64,000 bases of DNA from Mesorhizobium erdmanii USDA 3471 (GTDB lineage Bacteria > Pseudomonadota > Alphaproteobacteria > Rhizobiales > Rhizobiaceae), in NCBI RefSeq assembly GCF_000472705.1, contig NZ_KI421453.1, positions 582,818 to 646,817 of the forward strand, given 5' to 3'. Of this stretch, positions 25,881 through 34,912 are shown in pieces. The notes under the pieces are model-generated. The model saw only the letters and a program-made list of their open reading frames with translations, ran no database searches and was not told the origin of the DNA. Position 1 is the stretch's first letter; each line of letters opens with the position of its first letter. The translations under genes and the position numbers were made by a program.

Positions 25881-26921
25881 CTACTGCTTCACCGAGGTGG
25901 AGGTGCCCCAGGTATCCGACAGCACGTAGCCTTGGGGATAAGGATCGGTCGGATCGAGATAGTAGCTGTGCTCGCCGGTGATCCAGGCCCGGCCGGTGAT
26001 CTCCGGAACGATCGCCTTGCGGTCGCCGATCTCCGCCAGCTCCACGATCCTGCCGGTGAAGCGCGAGCCGATGATCGATTCATGGATCAGCACGTCGCCG
26101 ACGCCCATCAAGCCCCGGGCCTGCAGCACGGCCATGCGGGCCGATGTGCCGGTTCCCGTCGGACTGCGGTCCGAACGCCCCGGCGAGACGATGCAGGTGT
26201 TGCGGGTGACGTTGCCCGGTCCCTGGAACGGCATGGCGAACTGCACGATCGACACGCCGCGCACATGGGCGAATTCGGGGTGGAAGACGTCAAGCTGTTC
26301 GCGCGCGGCCCGCCTTATCCTCTCGCCGGCCACCGCCAGTTCACGGGCCTCGTCGGGGGCGACCGAGAAGCCGAGCGCCTTGGCGTCGACGATGGCATAG
26401 AACATGCCGCCATAGGCGACGTCGACCGTGAGCGTGCCAAGCCCTTCAACCTCGATCAATGCATCCAGACGTTCGGCAAAGGCGGGCGCGTTGCGGAAGG
26501 TGATCGAGACGCATTTGCCGTCGCGGCATTCGGCGCGCACCTCGATGACGCCGCCCGGCATGTCGAGCTTGAAGCGCGTCTCGGGTTCTTGCATCGGCAC
26601 CATGCCGGTTTCGAGCAGCACAGTGGCGATGCATATGGTGTTCGAACCGGACATCGGCGGATATTCCGTCGGCTCCATGATGATGGCGCCGGCGGCGCAA
26701 TCCTCGCGCGTCGATGGGACCAAGAGATTGACGTGGCGCGCGACACTGCCGCGCGGCTCGCAGATCAGCATTCGCCTGATGTGGTCGTGATCACGTTCCA
26801 TCGTGATCATCTTTTCCATCATCGTACGGCCCGCCGGCGGCAGCACGCCGCCGACGATGACGTCGCCGACCTCGCCCTCGGCATGGCAGCCGACGACATG
26901 AATGCTGGTTCTGGTGCGCAT
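25881..26921 (-). CDS. Proline racemase family protein with Ser/Thr in place of both catalytic Cys
   Basis: The 346-residue protein has the two-lobed fold motifs of the proline racemase/hydroxyproline epimerase family. Where the catalytic pair should be MCGH and SPCGTG, it reads M90-S91-G-S93 and S253-P-T255-G. Family members with Cys-Cys or Ser-Cys are 4-hydroxyproline epimerases or proline racemases, and Cys-Thr members are trans-3-hydroxyproline dehydratases; a Ser-Thr pair cannot do standard thiol/thiolate chemistry. The conserved Asp251 is kept. The divergent DapA-family gene suggests hydroxyproline-type catabolism, but the actual reaction is open. Confidence 0.85.
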   Translation of the reverse strand: MRTRTSIHVVGCHAEGEVGDVIVGGVLPPAGRTMMEKMITMERDHDHIRRMLICEPRGSVARHVNLLVPSTREDCAAGAIIMEPTEYPPMSGSNTICIATVLLETGMVPMQEPETRFKLDMPGGVIEVRAECRDGKCVSITFRNAPAFAERLDALIEVEGLGTLTVDVAYGGMFYAIVDAKALGFSVAPDEARELAVAGERIRRAAREQLDVFHPEFAHVRGVSIVQFAMPFQGPGNVTRNTCIVSPGRSDRSPTGTGTSARMAVLQARGLMGVGDVLIHESIIGSRFTGRIVELAEIGDRKAIVPEITGRAWITGEHSYYLDPTDPYPQGYVLSDTWGTSTSVKQ

Positions 26922-27028
26922 TGGTGCTCCCCGTGCTGGTTTGCGCGACTACGACTATTTTGCTTGGCAAGCCATGCCGCTTCGGGACAAACTGACCAAT
27001 CCGCGTGCTGGCCTCAAGGAGAATTCGA

Positions 27029-27991
27029 ATGACCGCCAATGTCTTTTCCGGCTGCATGCCGGCGTTGATGACCCCGTGCACGCAGGACCGCCAGCCTGAC
27101 TTCGACGCGCTGGTGCGCAAGGGACGCGAGCTGATCGCGGCCGGCATGTCGGCCGTCGTCTATTGCGGCTCGATGGGCGACTGGCCACTGTTGACCGACG
27201 AGCAGCGAATGGAGGGCGTCGAGCGCCTGGTGAAGGCCGGCGTGCCGGTGATCGTGGGAACCGGTGCGGTCAACAGCGCCAAGGCCGTGGCCCACGCGGC
27301 GCACGCCCAGAAGGTCGGCGCACGGGGCCTGATGGTTATCCCGCGCGTCTTGTCGCGCGGGCCGTCGGTGACGGCGCAGCGCCATCATTTCAAGGCAATC
27401 CTTGCCGCCGCGCCAAACCTGCCGGCGGTCATCTACAACAGCCCCTATTACGGCTTTGCCACGCGTGCGGACCTGTTCTTCGCACTGCGCGCCGAACATC
27501 CGAACCTGGTCGGCTTCAAGGAGTTCGGCGGCCCGTCGGATCTGCGTTACGCCGCCGAAAACATCACCAGCCGCGACGATGAGGTGGCGCTGATGATCGG
27601 CGTCGACACCGCGGTCTACCACGGTTTCGTCAATTGCGGCGCGTCCGGCGCCATCACCGGCATCGGCAACGTGTTGCCGAAGGAGGTGCTGCACCTCGTC
27701 GCGCTGAGCCAGGCGGCAGCCAAGGGCGACGTCGAGGCCCGTCAGCGCGCTCTGGAACTGGACGCCGCGCTCGCGGTGCTATCCTCTTTCGACGAAGGCC
27801 CCGACCTGGTGCTCTATTTCAAGCACATGATGGTGCTGAAGGGAGCTCCCGAATACGAGCTGCACTTCAACGAAACGGACGTGCTGACCGACAGCCAGCG
27901 CGGGTATGCCGAAACGCAGCTGAAACTGTTCGACAGATGGTATGCACAGTGGTCGAGGCAGCCCGGCTTGGCGGCGAGATACGCGGCCTGA
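27029..27991 (+). CDS. DapA-family (class I aldolase) lyase/deaminase
   Basis: The 320-residue protein is a member of the dihydrodipicolinate synthase/N-acetylneuraminate lyase family. The Schiff-base Lys164 (VGFKEFGG) and Tyr136 (VIYNSPYYG) are present. The usual TT pair of DapA (GTTGE) is Ser-Met here (CGSMGDWP), so it is not lysine-pathway DapA. Divergence from the proline-racemase-family gene fits a 1-pyrroline-4-hydroxy-2-carboxylate deaminase-like role, by inference only. A strong AAGGAG site sets the ATG at 27029. Confidence 0.85.
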   Translation: MTANVFSGCMPALMTPCTQDRQPDFDALVRKGRELIAAGMSAVVYCGSMGDWPLLTDEQRMEGVERLVKAGVPVIVGTGAVNSAKAVAHAAHAQKVGARGLMVIPRVLSRGPSVTAQRHHFKAILAAAPNLPAVIYNSPYYGFATRADLFFALRAEHPNLVGFKEFGGPSDLRYAAENITSRDDEVALMIGVDTAVYHGFVNCGASGAITGIGNVLPKEVLHLVALSQAAAKGDVEARQRALELDAALAVLSSFDEGPDLVLYFKHMMVLKGAPEYELHFNETDVLTDSQRGYAETQLKLFDRWYAQWSRQPGLAARYAA

Positions 27992-28071
27992 AATTTCTGT
28001 TGCCGGCCGGGGACGCTCGACTTCTCGTCATGTGGTTTCCAGGCTCGCGAGAAAATAATGCCTTTATTTTG

Positions 28072-28120
28072 ATGCATGTCGTTGTCCCAGAACCGCTGCG
28101 CACTTCTGGGTGACATGCAT
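28072..28120. repeat. Rhizobiales-type palindromic repeat, copy B
   Basis: An imperfect 49-bp palindrome bounded by ATGCATGTCG and GTGACATGCAT with the central CCAGAACCGCTGCGCACTT. It aligns with 8579-8626 and 55925-55977. Its last base is the first base (plus strand) of the stop codon of the SBF transporter gene, so it immediately follows that gene's end and may act as its 3' hairpin. Confidence 0.75.
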
Positions 28121-29121
28121 TAAGCCACCGAGGCCACCGGCTCGGCTTGCCGGGCGGCGGACCGGTTCGCCGCCTTGGCATATTTCTGGGCGATCATCGC
28201 GCAGACCATGAGCTGTACCTGGTGGAAGAGCATCAGTGGCAGAACGATCGCGCCGACGCCCTGGCCGGCAAAGATCACGTTGGCCATGGGCACGCCGCTC
28301 GCCAGGCTCTTCTTCGAGCCGCAGAAGGTGATGGTGATCTGGTCGGCCTTGTCGAAGCCGAGAAGCCGGCTGCCAAAAGTCGTCAACAGGAGCACCACGC
28401 CGAGCAGCACCATGTCGGCGACAACGACCACGGCGATGTCGCGCAACGAGAACATGTGCCACAGCCCTTCGGCGACCGCCGTGCTGAAGGCCAGATAGAC
28501 CACCATCAAGATCGAGCCGCGATCAACAGGCATCAGCAATGTCTTGCGAGCGCGTATCCACCCGCCTATCCGGGGCTCCAGGAGCTGTCCAAGCGCAAAG
28601 GGCAGGAGCAGCTGCATCAGGATCTGGCTCACCGCATCCCACGAGAATCCGCCATGCCCGCCCATGGAGAACAGCAGCCCGACGAGCAAGGGCGTCAGGA
28701 ACATGCCGAAGATGTTGGAGGCGGAGGCCGAGCAGATGGCGGCGGAGACATTTCCGCCGGCCATCGAGGTGAATGCGATCGAGGACTGGACCGTCGACGG
28801 CAGGACGCACAGAAACAGAATGCCGAGGTAGAGCGGCTTGGGCAGGATCGAGGCAGGCAGATAGCCAAGCGCCAGGCCCAACAGCGGGAACAGGCCAAAG
28901 GTCGTCAGAAGGATGACCAGGTGCAGGCGCCAATGCATCAGGCCGGCGACAACAACATCGCGCGAGAGCTTCGCGCCGTGCAGGAAGAACAGAAGCGCCA
29001 CGGCGAGATTGGTCGCGACCGCGAACCATTTCGCGAACGTCCCTGTAGCAGGCGCCACCGATGCAAGCGCGACAGTGCACAGCAGGAGGATCAGAAAGGA
29101 GTCCGGCAGAAAACGGCGCAT
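28120..29121 (-). CDS. SBF-like (bile acid:Na+ symporter family) transporter
   Basis: The 333-residue protein has about nine or ten membrane helices and the SBF-like features: FLHGAKLSRDVVVAGLMHWRLH, LPSTVQSSIAFTSMAGGNVSAAICSASASN (the conserved Na+-site region) and FCGSKKSLASGVPM near the end. It resembles the YfeH/SBF_like (PF13593) branch, whose substrates are mostly unknown. The start at MRRFLPDSFL follows GGAGAG. It diverges from a LysR gene that probably regulates it. The stop codon abuts a palindromic repeat. Confidence 0.88.
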   Translation of the reverse strand: MRRFLPDSFLILLLCTVALASVAPATGTFAKWFAVATNLAVALLFFLHGAKLSRDVVVAGLMHWRLHLVILLTTFGLFPLLGLALGYLPASILPKPLYLGILFLCVLPSTVQSSIAFTSMAGGNVSAAICSASASNIFGMFLTPLLVGLLFSMGGHGGFSWDAVSQILMQLLLPFALGQLLEPRIGGWIRARKTLLMPVDRGSILMVVYLAFSTAVAEGLWHMFSLRDIAVVVVADMVLLGVVLLLTTFGSRLLGFDKADQITITFCGSKKSLASGVPMANVIFAGQGVGAIVLPLMLFHQVQLMVCAMIAQKYAKAANRSAARQAEPVASVA

Positions 29122-29186
29122 GTCATGGTCTCTCCAGAGCAGGTCCAACGCGGCCTTTTCGAACATTGCGAAACAGGATACAAGGA

Positions 29187-29197
29187 ATAACAGTTAT
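29187..29197. promoter_or_regulatory. Candidate LysR-type site between the SBF transporter and its LysR regulator
   Basis: ATAACAGTTAT is an 11-base palindrome in the 93-base divergent region. LysR proteins bind partially symmetric T-N11-A boxes in such positions. It is short, so the evidence is mainly its position. Confidence 0.4.
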
Positions 29198-29214
29198 CGT
29201 ACTTTGAGATATCG

Positions 29215-30057
29215 ATGCTCGATCTGGTCCAACTTCGCAGCTTCGTCACCGTCCAGCAGATGGGAAGCTTTACTTTCGCCGCCGAGCGGCTGGGGCTCGG
29301 GCAATCGACCGTCAGTCAGCACATAAGCAAGCTGGAGGCCGCGATCGGCAGGCAGTTGCTGGCCCGCGATACGCACAAGGTGATGCTGACGCCCGATGGC
29401 GAAGCCCTGCTCGGCCATGCCCGCACCATGTTGTCCATAGAGGGACAGGTGCAGGCGCTGTTCACCGCGCAGCGGCTGCGCGGCACCTTGAGGCTCGGCG
29501 TATCCGAGGACCTGGTTGCCAGCCGCCTGCCGCTGGTGCTGGAGGATTTCGTCCGCTCTCACCCATCCGTTGATCTTGAACTGACCGTGGCGCTTAGCGG
29601 CGTGCTCTACCAGATGCAGGACAATGGCGAGCTCGATCTTGTTCTGGCGAAGCGGCGGCTGGGCGACAGCCGTGGCCGGCTCGTCTATCGCGAACCGCTT
29701 GTCTGGCTCGCCCGCGATCCCGAACATGTCCTGTCGCTGGCGGCCTTGCCGTTGATCGCCTTCCCAGCGCCGAGCGTCACGCGCAGCATCGCGCTGGAGG
29801 TGCTCGAACGGCACCGCATGCCATGGCGCATTGTCTGCACATGCGGAAGCCTGAGCGGACTGACGGCCGCCGCCCGGGCGGGCATGGGGGTTCTGGTGCA
29901 ACCGCAAAGCATGTCGCCTTCGGGCCTGAAGGAAATCGGCAGCCTGCCGCAGCTGGAGGATGTGGAATTTGTCCTGATCCCGAGCAAAGGCGCCGACAGG
30001 GCACTCGTCTCAGCGCTTTCGGAGGATATTCTGACCAAGGTGAAAGGCCTGCGCTGA
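29215..30057 (+). CDS. LysR-type transcriptional regulator
   Basis: The 280-residue protein has the LysR helix-turn-helix (LVQLRSFVTVQQMGSFTFAAERLG; STVSQHISKLEAAIG) and a substrate-binding domain (LRLGVSEDLVASRLP to about residue 270). Divergent placement next to the SBF transporter, with only 93 bases between start codons, suggests it controls that gene. The effector is unknown. Confidence 0.88.
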   Translation: MLDLVQLRSFVTVQQMGSFTFAAERLGLGQSTVSQHISKLEAAIGRQLLARDTHKVMLTPDGEALLGHARTMLSIEGQVQALFTAQRLRGTLRLGVSEDLVASRLPLVLEDFVRSHPSVDLELTVALSGVLYQMQDNGELDLVLAKRRLGDSRGRLVYREPLVWLARDPEHVLSLAALPLIAFPAPSVTRSIALEVLERHRMPWRIVCTCGSLSGLTAAARAGMGVLVQPQSMSPSGLKEIGSLPQLEDVEFVLIPSKGADRALVSALSEDILTKVKGLR

Positions 30058-30462
30058 CCCGTCACGCAAGGCACCTGCCGATGATACCGTTGGCAGGGAT
30101 TGCTCCGCTATGTACACCATTGTTTTTGTTTTTCTGCTCCGCGATCCCAGCGACCCTTGAACTGATCACCGGGATCGTCGCCGATCATGGCCAGTGTTGC
30201 CAATGGGCTGGCGGCTAAACGCCTGCGTGCGGCCTAACGCGTGGGCGATGCCCGGCAATTCCCTTGGACTTATGAACCGCCCCTCGCCGCATGATCGTCC
30301 TGCGTCGATTTCACGGCACGAACATATCCGTCGAGCCTGTCGGCAAATCGCTCCGGACGAGTGCGCTGACAGCCAGTTGTCAGCTTCGTCGTGAGATATT
30401 GCGTCGAAACAGCCTGCGGTGGCGTCACATTCACAGGCTTCAACTCGGAAATTCGGACCCTG
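30058..30462. other. 405-base upstream region of the flavin redox operon
   Basis: No gene was recognised. The gap holds a 20-bp inverted repeat (30365-30384) 79 bases ahead of the FMN-binding protein gene, listed separately. A T-rich patch (TTGTTTTTGTTTTTCTG near 30120) lies about 60 bases past the LysR stop codon, with no clear stem before it. Confidence 0.5.
30365..30384. promoter_or_regulatory. Inverted repeat GCTGACA-N6-TGTCAGC upstream of the flavin operon
   Basis: Seven-base arms GCTGACA and TGTCAGC flank GCCAGT. The hexamers CTGACA/TGTCAG recur in the upstream region of the cytochrome b561 operon (36686-36701). Both operons are plausible targets of the response regulator encoded at 34909-35574. 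Confidence 0.55.
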
Positions 30463-31302
30463 ATGAAAAAGATTGCCCTATCGTTTTTCGTGCTCGCGTC
30501 TTCGGGCGCCTACGTCTGGGAGCAGCCGGCCAAGGCCCCCGCCATCGACATCACCGACACCACGGATGCTTCGACCGTTGGCAAGAGTGTGCAGGAGGCG
30601 GGCGATCCGGCATCTGCTCCGGTCGCGCCGGTTACGCCGCCTCCTCGGCTCGCTCGCATGCCTGTACAGCAGAGCGTGCTGCCGCCAGCCGCCCCGGCGG
30701 GCAAAGTCGGCAATGAAACGACCGCGGCGATCTTCGCACCCGCTCCGAGCGAGCAGGCTGCGAGGCCGACCGCGACCGAAGATTCGCCGATTGCGCTTGA
30801 CCAGCCGAAGACTTCCCTGCCACCCCCTGAATTGTCGAAGCGGGTTCCGGCTGAGATCATCGCCGACGCCGCGCCACAGACAATGGCCTTCGCCGCCACG
30901 CCAGCGGTCTACATTCCCGTTCCCCAACCGAGGCCGGATTATCCGCAAAGCCCAGCCCGCGTCATCAAGGCAGGCATGAAGGCAACGGTGAATCGTGGCA
31001 CGAAGCCGGCCGGCCACGGATTTGCCGATGGCACATATATTGGTCCTGTCACGGATGCCTATTACGGTCTCATGCAGATTCAGGCATCGATCCAGGGCGG
31101 TCGTCTCACATCACTGAAAGTGCTGAAATACCCGAGCGACCGGCGAACCTCCGTCAACATCAACAGGCAAGCCCTGCCCATGCTGCGCGATGAGGCGATC
31201 AGCGCGCAAAGTGCCAATGTCGACATCATCTCGGGCGCGACATTGACCAGCCGGGCCTTCAGGCAATCGCTCGCTGGCGCCTTGAAGCAAGCGTCGTCCT
31301 AG
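30463..31302 (+). CDS. Secreted FMN-binding domain protein (flavinylation target)
   Basis: The 279-residue protein has an N-terminal signal or anchor (MKKIALSFFVLASSGAYVW), a Pro/Ala-rich linker of about 150 residues, and a C-terminal FMN-binding domain like those of NqrC/RnfG. The motif SGAT at 257-260 provides Thr260, where ApbE attaches FMN through a phosphoester. The domain sits in the periplasm. The adjacent apbE gene and the NqrB/RnfD-like reductase make it the likely terminal carrier or intermediary of a transmembrane electron path. The start at 30463 has a weak ribosome-binding site; a longer frame upstream lacks a signal peptide. Confidence 0.87.
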   Translation: MKKIALSFFVLASSGAYVWEQPAKAPAIDITDTTDASTVGKSVQEAGDPASAPVAPVTPPPRLARMPVQQSVLPPAAPAGKVGNETTAAIFAPAPSEQAARPTATEDSPIALDQPKTSLPPPELSKRVPAEIIADAAPQTMAFAATPAVYIPVPQPRPDYPQSPARVIKAGMKATVNRGTKPAGHGFADGTYIGPVTDAYYGLMQIQASIQGGRLTSLKVLKYPSDRRTSVNINRQALPMLRDEAISAQSANVDIISGATLTSRAFRQSLAGALKQASS

Positions 31303-31306
31303 TTCA

Positions 31307-32050
31307 ATGCGCGACACAAGGATCTTGATGGGCATGCCCATCACCCTCGACATTGGCGGCGTGTCGGGCGAGGCACTTGTCGACGCGGTCTTCGACTACT
31401 TCGAGTGCGTCGACCGGCGCTTCAGCACCTACAGGGCCGACAGCGAGATTTCAGCCATCAATCGGGGGGATCTCCCGGTTCGCGCCTGGAGCGGCGAGAT
31501 GATGGAAGTGATGGCCCTCGCCGAACACACCAAAAACCAGACGAATGGTTTTTTTGACATCCGCCGCCCCGACGGTTCGCTGGACCCTTCCGGCATCGTC
31601 AAAGGCTGGGCCATCCGCAATGCTGCCGCGATCCCTCAACGGGCAGGTGTCGACGATTTCTTCATCGAGGCGGGCGGCGACATCCAGTCCTGCGGCACGA
31701 ACGCTTCGGGCCTCGACTGGAGCGTCGGCATCCGCAACCCCTTCAATGCCGACGAGATCATCAAGATCGTCTATCCACGGGGACACGGGGTCGCCACCTC
31801 CGGCACCTATGTGCGCGGGCAGCACATCTACAATCCGCTTGGGTGCGGCGATCCGATTACCGAGATCGTCAGCTTGACCGTGATCGGGTCGGATGTGTTC
31901 GAGGCCGATCGCTTCGCCACCGCCGCCTTTGCCATGGGCCGGAATGGAATTTTGTTTCTCGAGCAGATGGCAGGCCTCGAGGGCTATGTCGTCGACAGCA
32001 ACGGCCGTGCCACGCCGACAAGCGGCTTCGGAGCTTTTTGCAAATCATGA
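31307..32050 (+). CDS. apbE: FAD:protein FMN transferase (ApbE)
   Basis: The 247-residue protein carries ApbE motifs: DPSGIVKGWA, EAGGDIQ, GVATSGTY and the metal/FAD-binding ADRFATAAFAMG. ApbE transfers FMN from FAD to Thr/Ser in target proteins; the target is almost surely the FMN-binding protein four bases upstream. It lacks an obvious signal peptide, so export of the enzyme or flavinylation before export is unclear; the family is usually periplasmic. The stop overlaps the next start (ATGA). Confidence 0.92.
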   Translation: MRDTRILMGMPITLDIGGVSGEALVDAVFDYFECVDRRFSTYRADSEISAINRGDLPVRAWSGEMMEVMALAEHTKNQTNGFFDIRRPDGSLDPSGIVKGWAIRNAAAIPQRAGVDDFFIEAGGDIQSCGTNASGLDWSVGIRNPFNADEIIKIVYPRGHGVATSGTYVRGQHIYNPLGCGDPITEIVSLTVIGSDVFEADRFATAAFAMGRNGILFLEQMAGLEGYVVDSNGRATPTSGFGAFCKS

Positions 32051-33558
32051 TCAAGGCCATCGACCGGTTTCTCGACCATCAGACCATGTATCGGCTGGTC
32101 CTCTATTACCTGATCGCCTTGCTGGGCACGGCCCTCGTACTCGGCTTCTTCGGGCTTGTGCCGCATGATCCGCTTGCACTCGCTTTCACGACGGGCGTGA
32201 TGCTGGCCACATGCTGGATCACCAACCGGGTTTTCGCCGCGGTGTTTCGGGTTCCCGCCAATAGCGAGTCCGTATACATCACCGCCCTCATCCTGGCGCT
32301 TATCGTGGATCCGGTGGCCGCTACGGACGCGACAGGGATCGGCGCGGTGGTCTTCGCCTGCGTCTGGGCGATTTCATCCAAGTTCATCCTCGCCATCGGC
32401 AGGAAGCACTTGTTCAACCCCGCGGCGCTGGGCGTGGCGTTGACCGCGCTATTGCTGGACCAGCCGGCCACTTGGTGGGTCGGAGGCAATCTGCCGTTGC
32501 TTCCAGTCGTAATTGGCGGTGGCCTGCTTATCGTGCGCAAGCTGCGCCGGCTCGATGTCGTCGTGACCTTCATGACAGTTGCACTGGCGGTAACCCTCTC
32601 GACGACCGACCCGTCGCAATATGCGACCGCACTGACCGAGACACTAGGCTCGTCGCCGCTGCTGTTCTTCGCCTTCGTGATGCTGACCGAGCCGCTGACG
32701 GCGCCGACGACGCGCTGGCCGCGCATCGCCTTTGCCGCCATCGTCGGCTTCCTGTTCGCCCCCAACATCCACGTCGGCTCGCTCTATTTCACTCCGGAAC
32801 TGGCGCTTCTGGCGGGCAATCTCTTCGCCTACGCGGTGAGCCCGAAAGGACGCTTCGTGCTGACGCTCGAACGCATCGAGCAATCCGCCATCGACAGCTA
32901 CGACTTCATCTTCAGCTCACCCCGCAAGCTCGCCTTCCAGGCCGGCCAGTATCTGGAATGGACGCTTGGTCTCGACCGTTCGGACAATCGTGGCAACCGC
33001 CGCTATTTCACGGTCGCATCGGCGCCCACGGAGCAATCGCTGAGACTTGGCGTCAAGTTCTATCCGCGATCCAGCGCCTTCAAGCACGCCCTGGGCGCGA
33101 TGAAGCCGGGCAGTACGATCCACGCCTCCCAACTCGCCGGCGACTTCACCCTGCCGGCCGATCCGGAAACCAAGATCGCCTTCCTGGCCGGCGGCATCGG
33201 CATCACGCCATTCCGCTCGATGCTGCAGTATCTCATCGACAGTCGTGAAAGGCGGCCGATCGTCGTCCTGTACGGAGCCGAGACCCAGCAGGACATCGCC
33301 TATCGCGATGTGCTCGGCGCGGCAAAAAGAGAGCTGGGCGTAAAGACGGTGCTCGCCATCGCCAAGGGAGCCGAGCGCGGGCAGTATCCTGGCTACATCG
33401 ATGCGCGCCTTGTGCGCCTGGCCATCCCCGACTATCTCGAGCGAACTTTCTACATCTCCGGCCCGCAAGCCATGGTCAAGGTGCTCCGCCGCGAGCTGCT
33501 GGCGATGGGTGTTCGCCGCTCGAAGATAAAGGTGGACTATTTTCCAGGATTTGCCTGA
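32047..33558 (+). CDS. NqrB/RnfD-like membrane protein fused to FAD/NAD(P) ferredoxin-reductase module
   Basis: The 503-residue protein has two parts. Residues about 15-270 form eight or so membrane helices with an NqrB/RnfD-like sequence (KHLFNPAALGVAL; MLTEPLTAPTTRWPRI). Residues about 275-500 are a ferredoxin-NADP reductase-type module with the FAD motif R319-Y-F-T-V-A-S325 and the NAD(P) motif G382-G-I-G-I-T-P388. The fusion can accept a hydride from cytoplasmic NAD(P)H and pass electrons through the membrane part toward the periplasm. It is translationally coupled to apbE. Confidence 0.88.
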   Translation: MIKAIDRFLDHQTMYRLVLYYLIALLGTALVLGFFGLVPHDPLALAFTTGVMLATCWITNRVFAAVFRVPANSESVYITALILALIVDPVAATDATGIGAVVFACVWAISSKFILAIGRKHLFNPAALGVALTALLLDQPATWWVGGNLPLLPVVIGGGLLIVRKLRRLDVVVTFMTVALAVTLSTTDPSQYATALTETLGSSPLLFFAFVMLTEPLTAPTTRWPRIAFAAIVGFLFAPNIHVGSLYFTPELALLAGNLFAYAVSPKGRFVLTLERIEQSAIDSYDFIFSSPRKLAFQAGQYLEWTLGLDRSDNRGNRRYFTVASAPTEQSLRLGVKFYPRSSAFKHALGAMKPGSTIHASQLAGDFTLPADPETKIAFLAGGIGITPFRSMLQYLIDSRERRPIVVLYGAETQQDIAYRDVLGAAKRELGVKTVLAIAKGAERGQYPGYIDARLVRLAIPDYLERTFYISGPQAMVKVLRRELLAMGVRRSKIKVDYFPGFA

Positions 33559-33565
33559 GCGCCGG

Positions 33566-34912
33566 TCAGCTGTGGCGGGGCAAGGTTATGGTCACCACAA
33601 GGCCGGGATCGGCATTGGTCAGTGTCAGGCGTCCGCCATAGGCTTCGACGATGTCTGAAACGATGGCGAGGCCGAGCCCGTGACTGCCGCCCTTGCTGTC
33701 CAGCTGCACGCCGCGCGACAACGCAGCCTCCCTATCCACATCGGGGATGCCCGGCCCATCATCGGTGACCGCGATGGACAGATCGCCTTCGGTTGCCCAT
33801 GCCTTGACCTGAACCGACGATCTTGCGAAGCGTGCCGCGTTCTCCACAAGATTGCCCAGTATCTCCGACAAGTCGCCTTCATCGACAGGTGCCAGAAGTT
33901 CCGCCGCAATGTCGATCTGGAACACGAGCTGCTTGCCGGTTGGGGTGCGCTTGACGACGGCGATGACGCCAGCGGCGACCTCCCTGGCCAGGCACGATGC
34001 CTTGCTGGATACGCCGGGAGCCAAACGAGCCCGGGCCAGCTCCCGCTCGACGTGGCGACGGATCGCCCCCGCACTCTTCTCGATATCGTCGGCGAGCTCG
34101 GTCTCGCCCTTCTTGCGCAAGGTCCGAATGTCCGCTGACAGCACCTGCAGCGGCGTCTTGAGTCCGTGTGCCAGGTCAGTGGCGCGGCCTCGCGCTCGTG
34201 CGAGAGCCTTCTCCTGCGCATCGAGAAGGCGGTTTATTTCGTCGGCAAGCGGCTGCACCTCGCTTGGGGCCGCCACGTCAAGCCGCGCCGTTCGCTGGGC
34301 GATCACGTGTCGGACGGCGACCCTCAGGTTTTCCAGAGGCGCGAGACCCACGGTGATCTGGATGAAGAAAGCCGCCATGAGGGCCGCGGCGAGCATGATA
34401 AGCGCCGGCGCGAGATCCCAGACGTATTCGTTCACCGACAGCTCCACGCTGCGATGGTCTTCCGCCACGATAGCGCGAAAGGACCGGCCATCGGCATCGG
34501 TGATGGTGCGCTCGACAGCAATGGTGAGTTCGCCGCCCGGACCTTTGAGCTCCTCAATCTTTTTCAATTCGCCGCTGTCGACCAGTTGCGGCAATGTCAG
34601 CGTTGCGTCCCACAACGAACGCGAACGGACCAGATTGTGGCTGGCCAGATCTTCCACCTGCCAATAGTGCCCGGACAGTGGATTGATGAAGCGCGGGTCG
34701 GTGAGGTTAGAAACGACCAAGAGCCGGCCATCGGCCGCGAAACTGACAGAGCCAATCAATTCGTTGAGATCGACGGTCAGCTCACTGACAACCCGCCGTT
34801 CTACATTCAGTTCGAACAGATAGCGCAGGCCAAACCCCGCAATGGCAAGGGCGACAAGGATCGAGATGGCTGCAGCCGACCAGAGCCTGAAGCGGATCGA
34901 ATTGCCCATCAT
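33566..34912 (-). CDS. Two-component sensor histidine kinase (OmpR-pair type)
   Basis: The 448-residue kinase has two membrane helices (about residues 10-33 and 168-190) bracketing a periplasmic sensor region, then HAMP-like, DHp (His249 in DLAHGLKTPLQ) and ATPase parts (N box NLVENAARFA; DDGPGIPD; GSHGLGLAI). Its layout resembles PhoQ/QseC-type kinases. Its start overlaps the end of the response-regulator gene by four bases. The 3' end lies seven bases from the convergent fused reductase gene, so the two operons meet tail to tail. Confidence 0.9.
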   Translation of the reverse strand: MMGNSIRFRLWSAAAISILVALAIAGFGLRYLFELNVERRVVSELTVDLNELIGSVSFAADGRLLVVSNLTDPRFINPLSGHYWQVEDLASHNLVRSRSLWDATLTLPQLVDSGELKKIEELKGPGGELTIAVERTITDADGRSFRAIVAEDHRSVELSVNEYVWDLAPALIMLAAALMAAFFIQITVGLAPLENLRVAVRHVIAQRTARLDVAAPSEVQPLADEINRLLDAQEKALARARGRATDLAHGLKTPLQVLSADIRTLRKKGETELADDIEKSAGAIRRHVERELARARLAPGVSSKASCLAREVAAGVIAVVKRTPTGKQLVFQIDIAAELLAPVDEGDLSEILGNLVENAARFARSSVQVKAWATEGDLSIAVTDDGPGIPDVDREAALSRGVQLDSKGGSHGLGLAIVSDIVEAYGGRLTLTNADPGLVVTITLPRHS

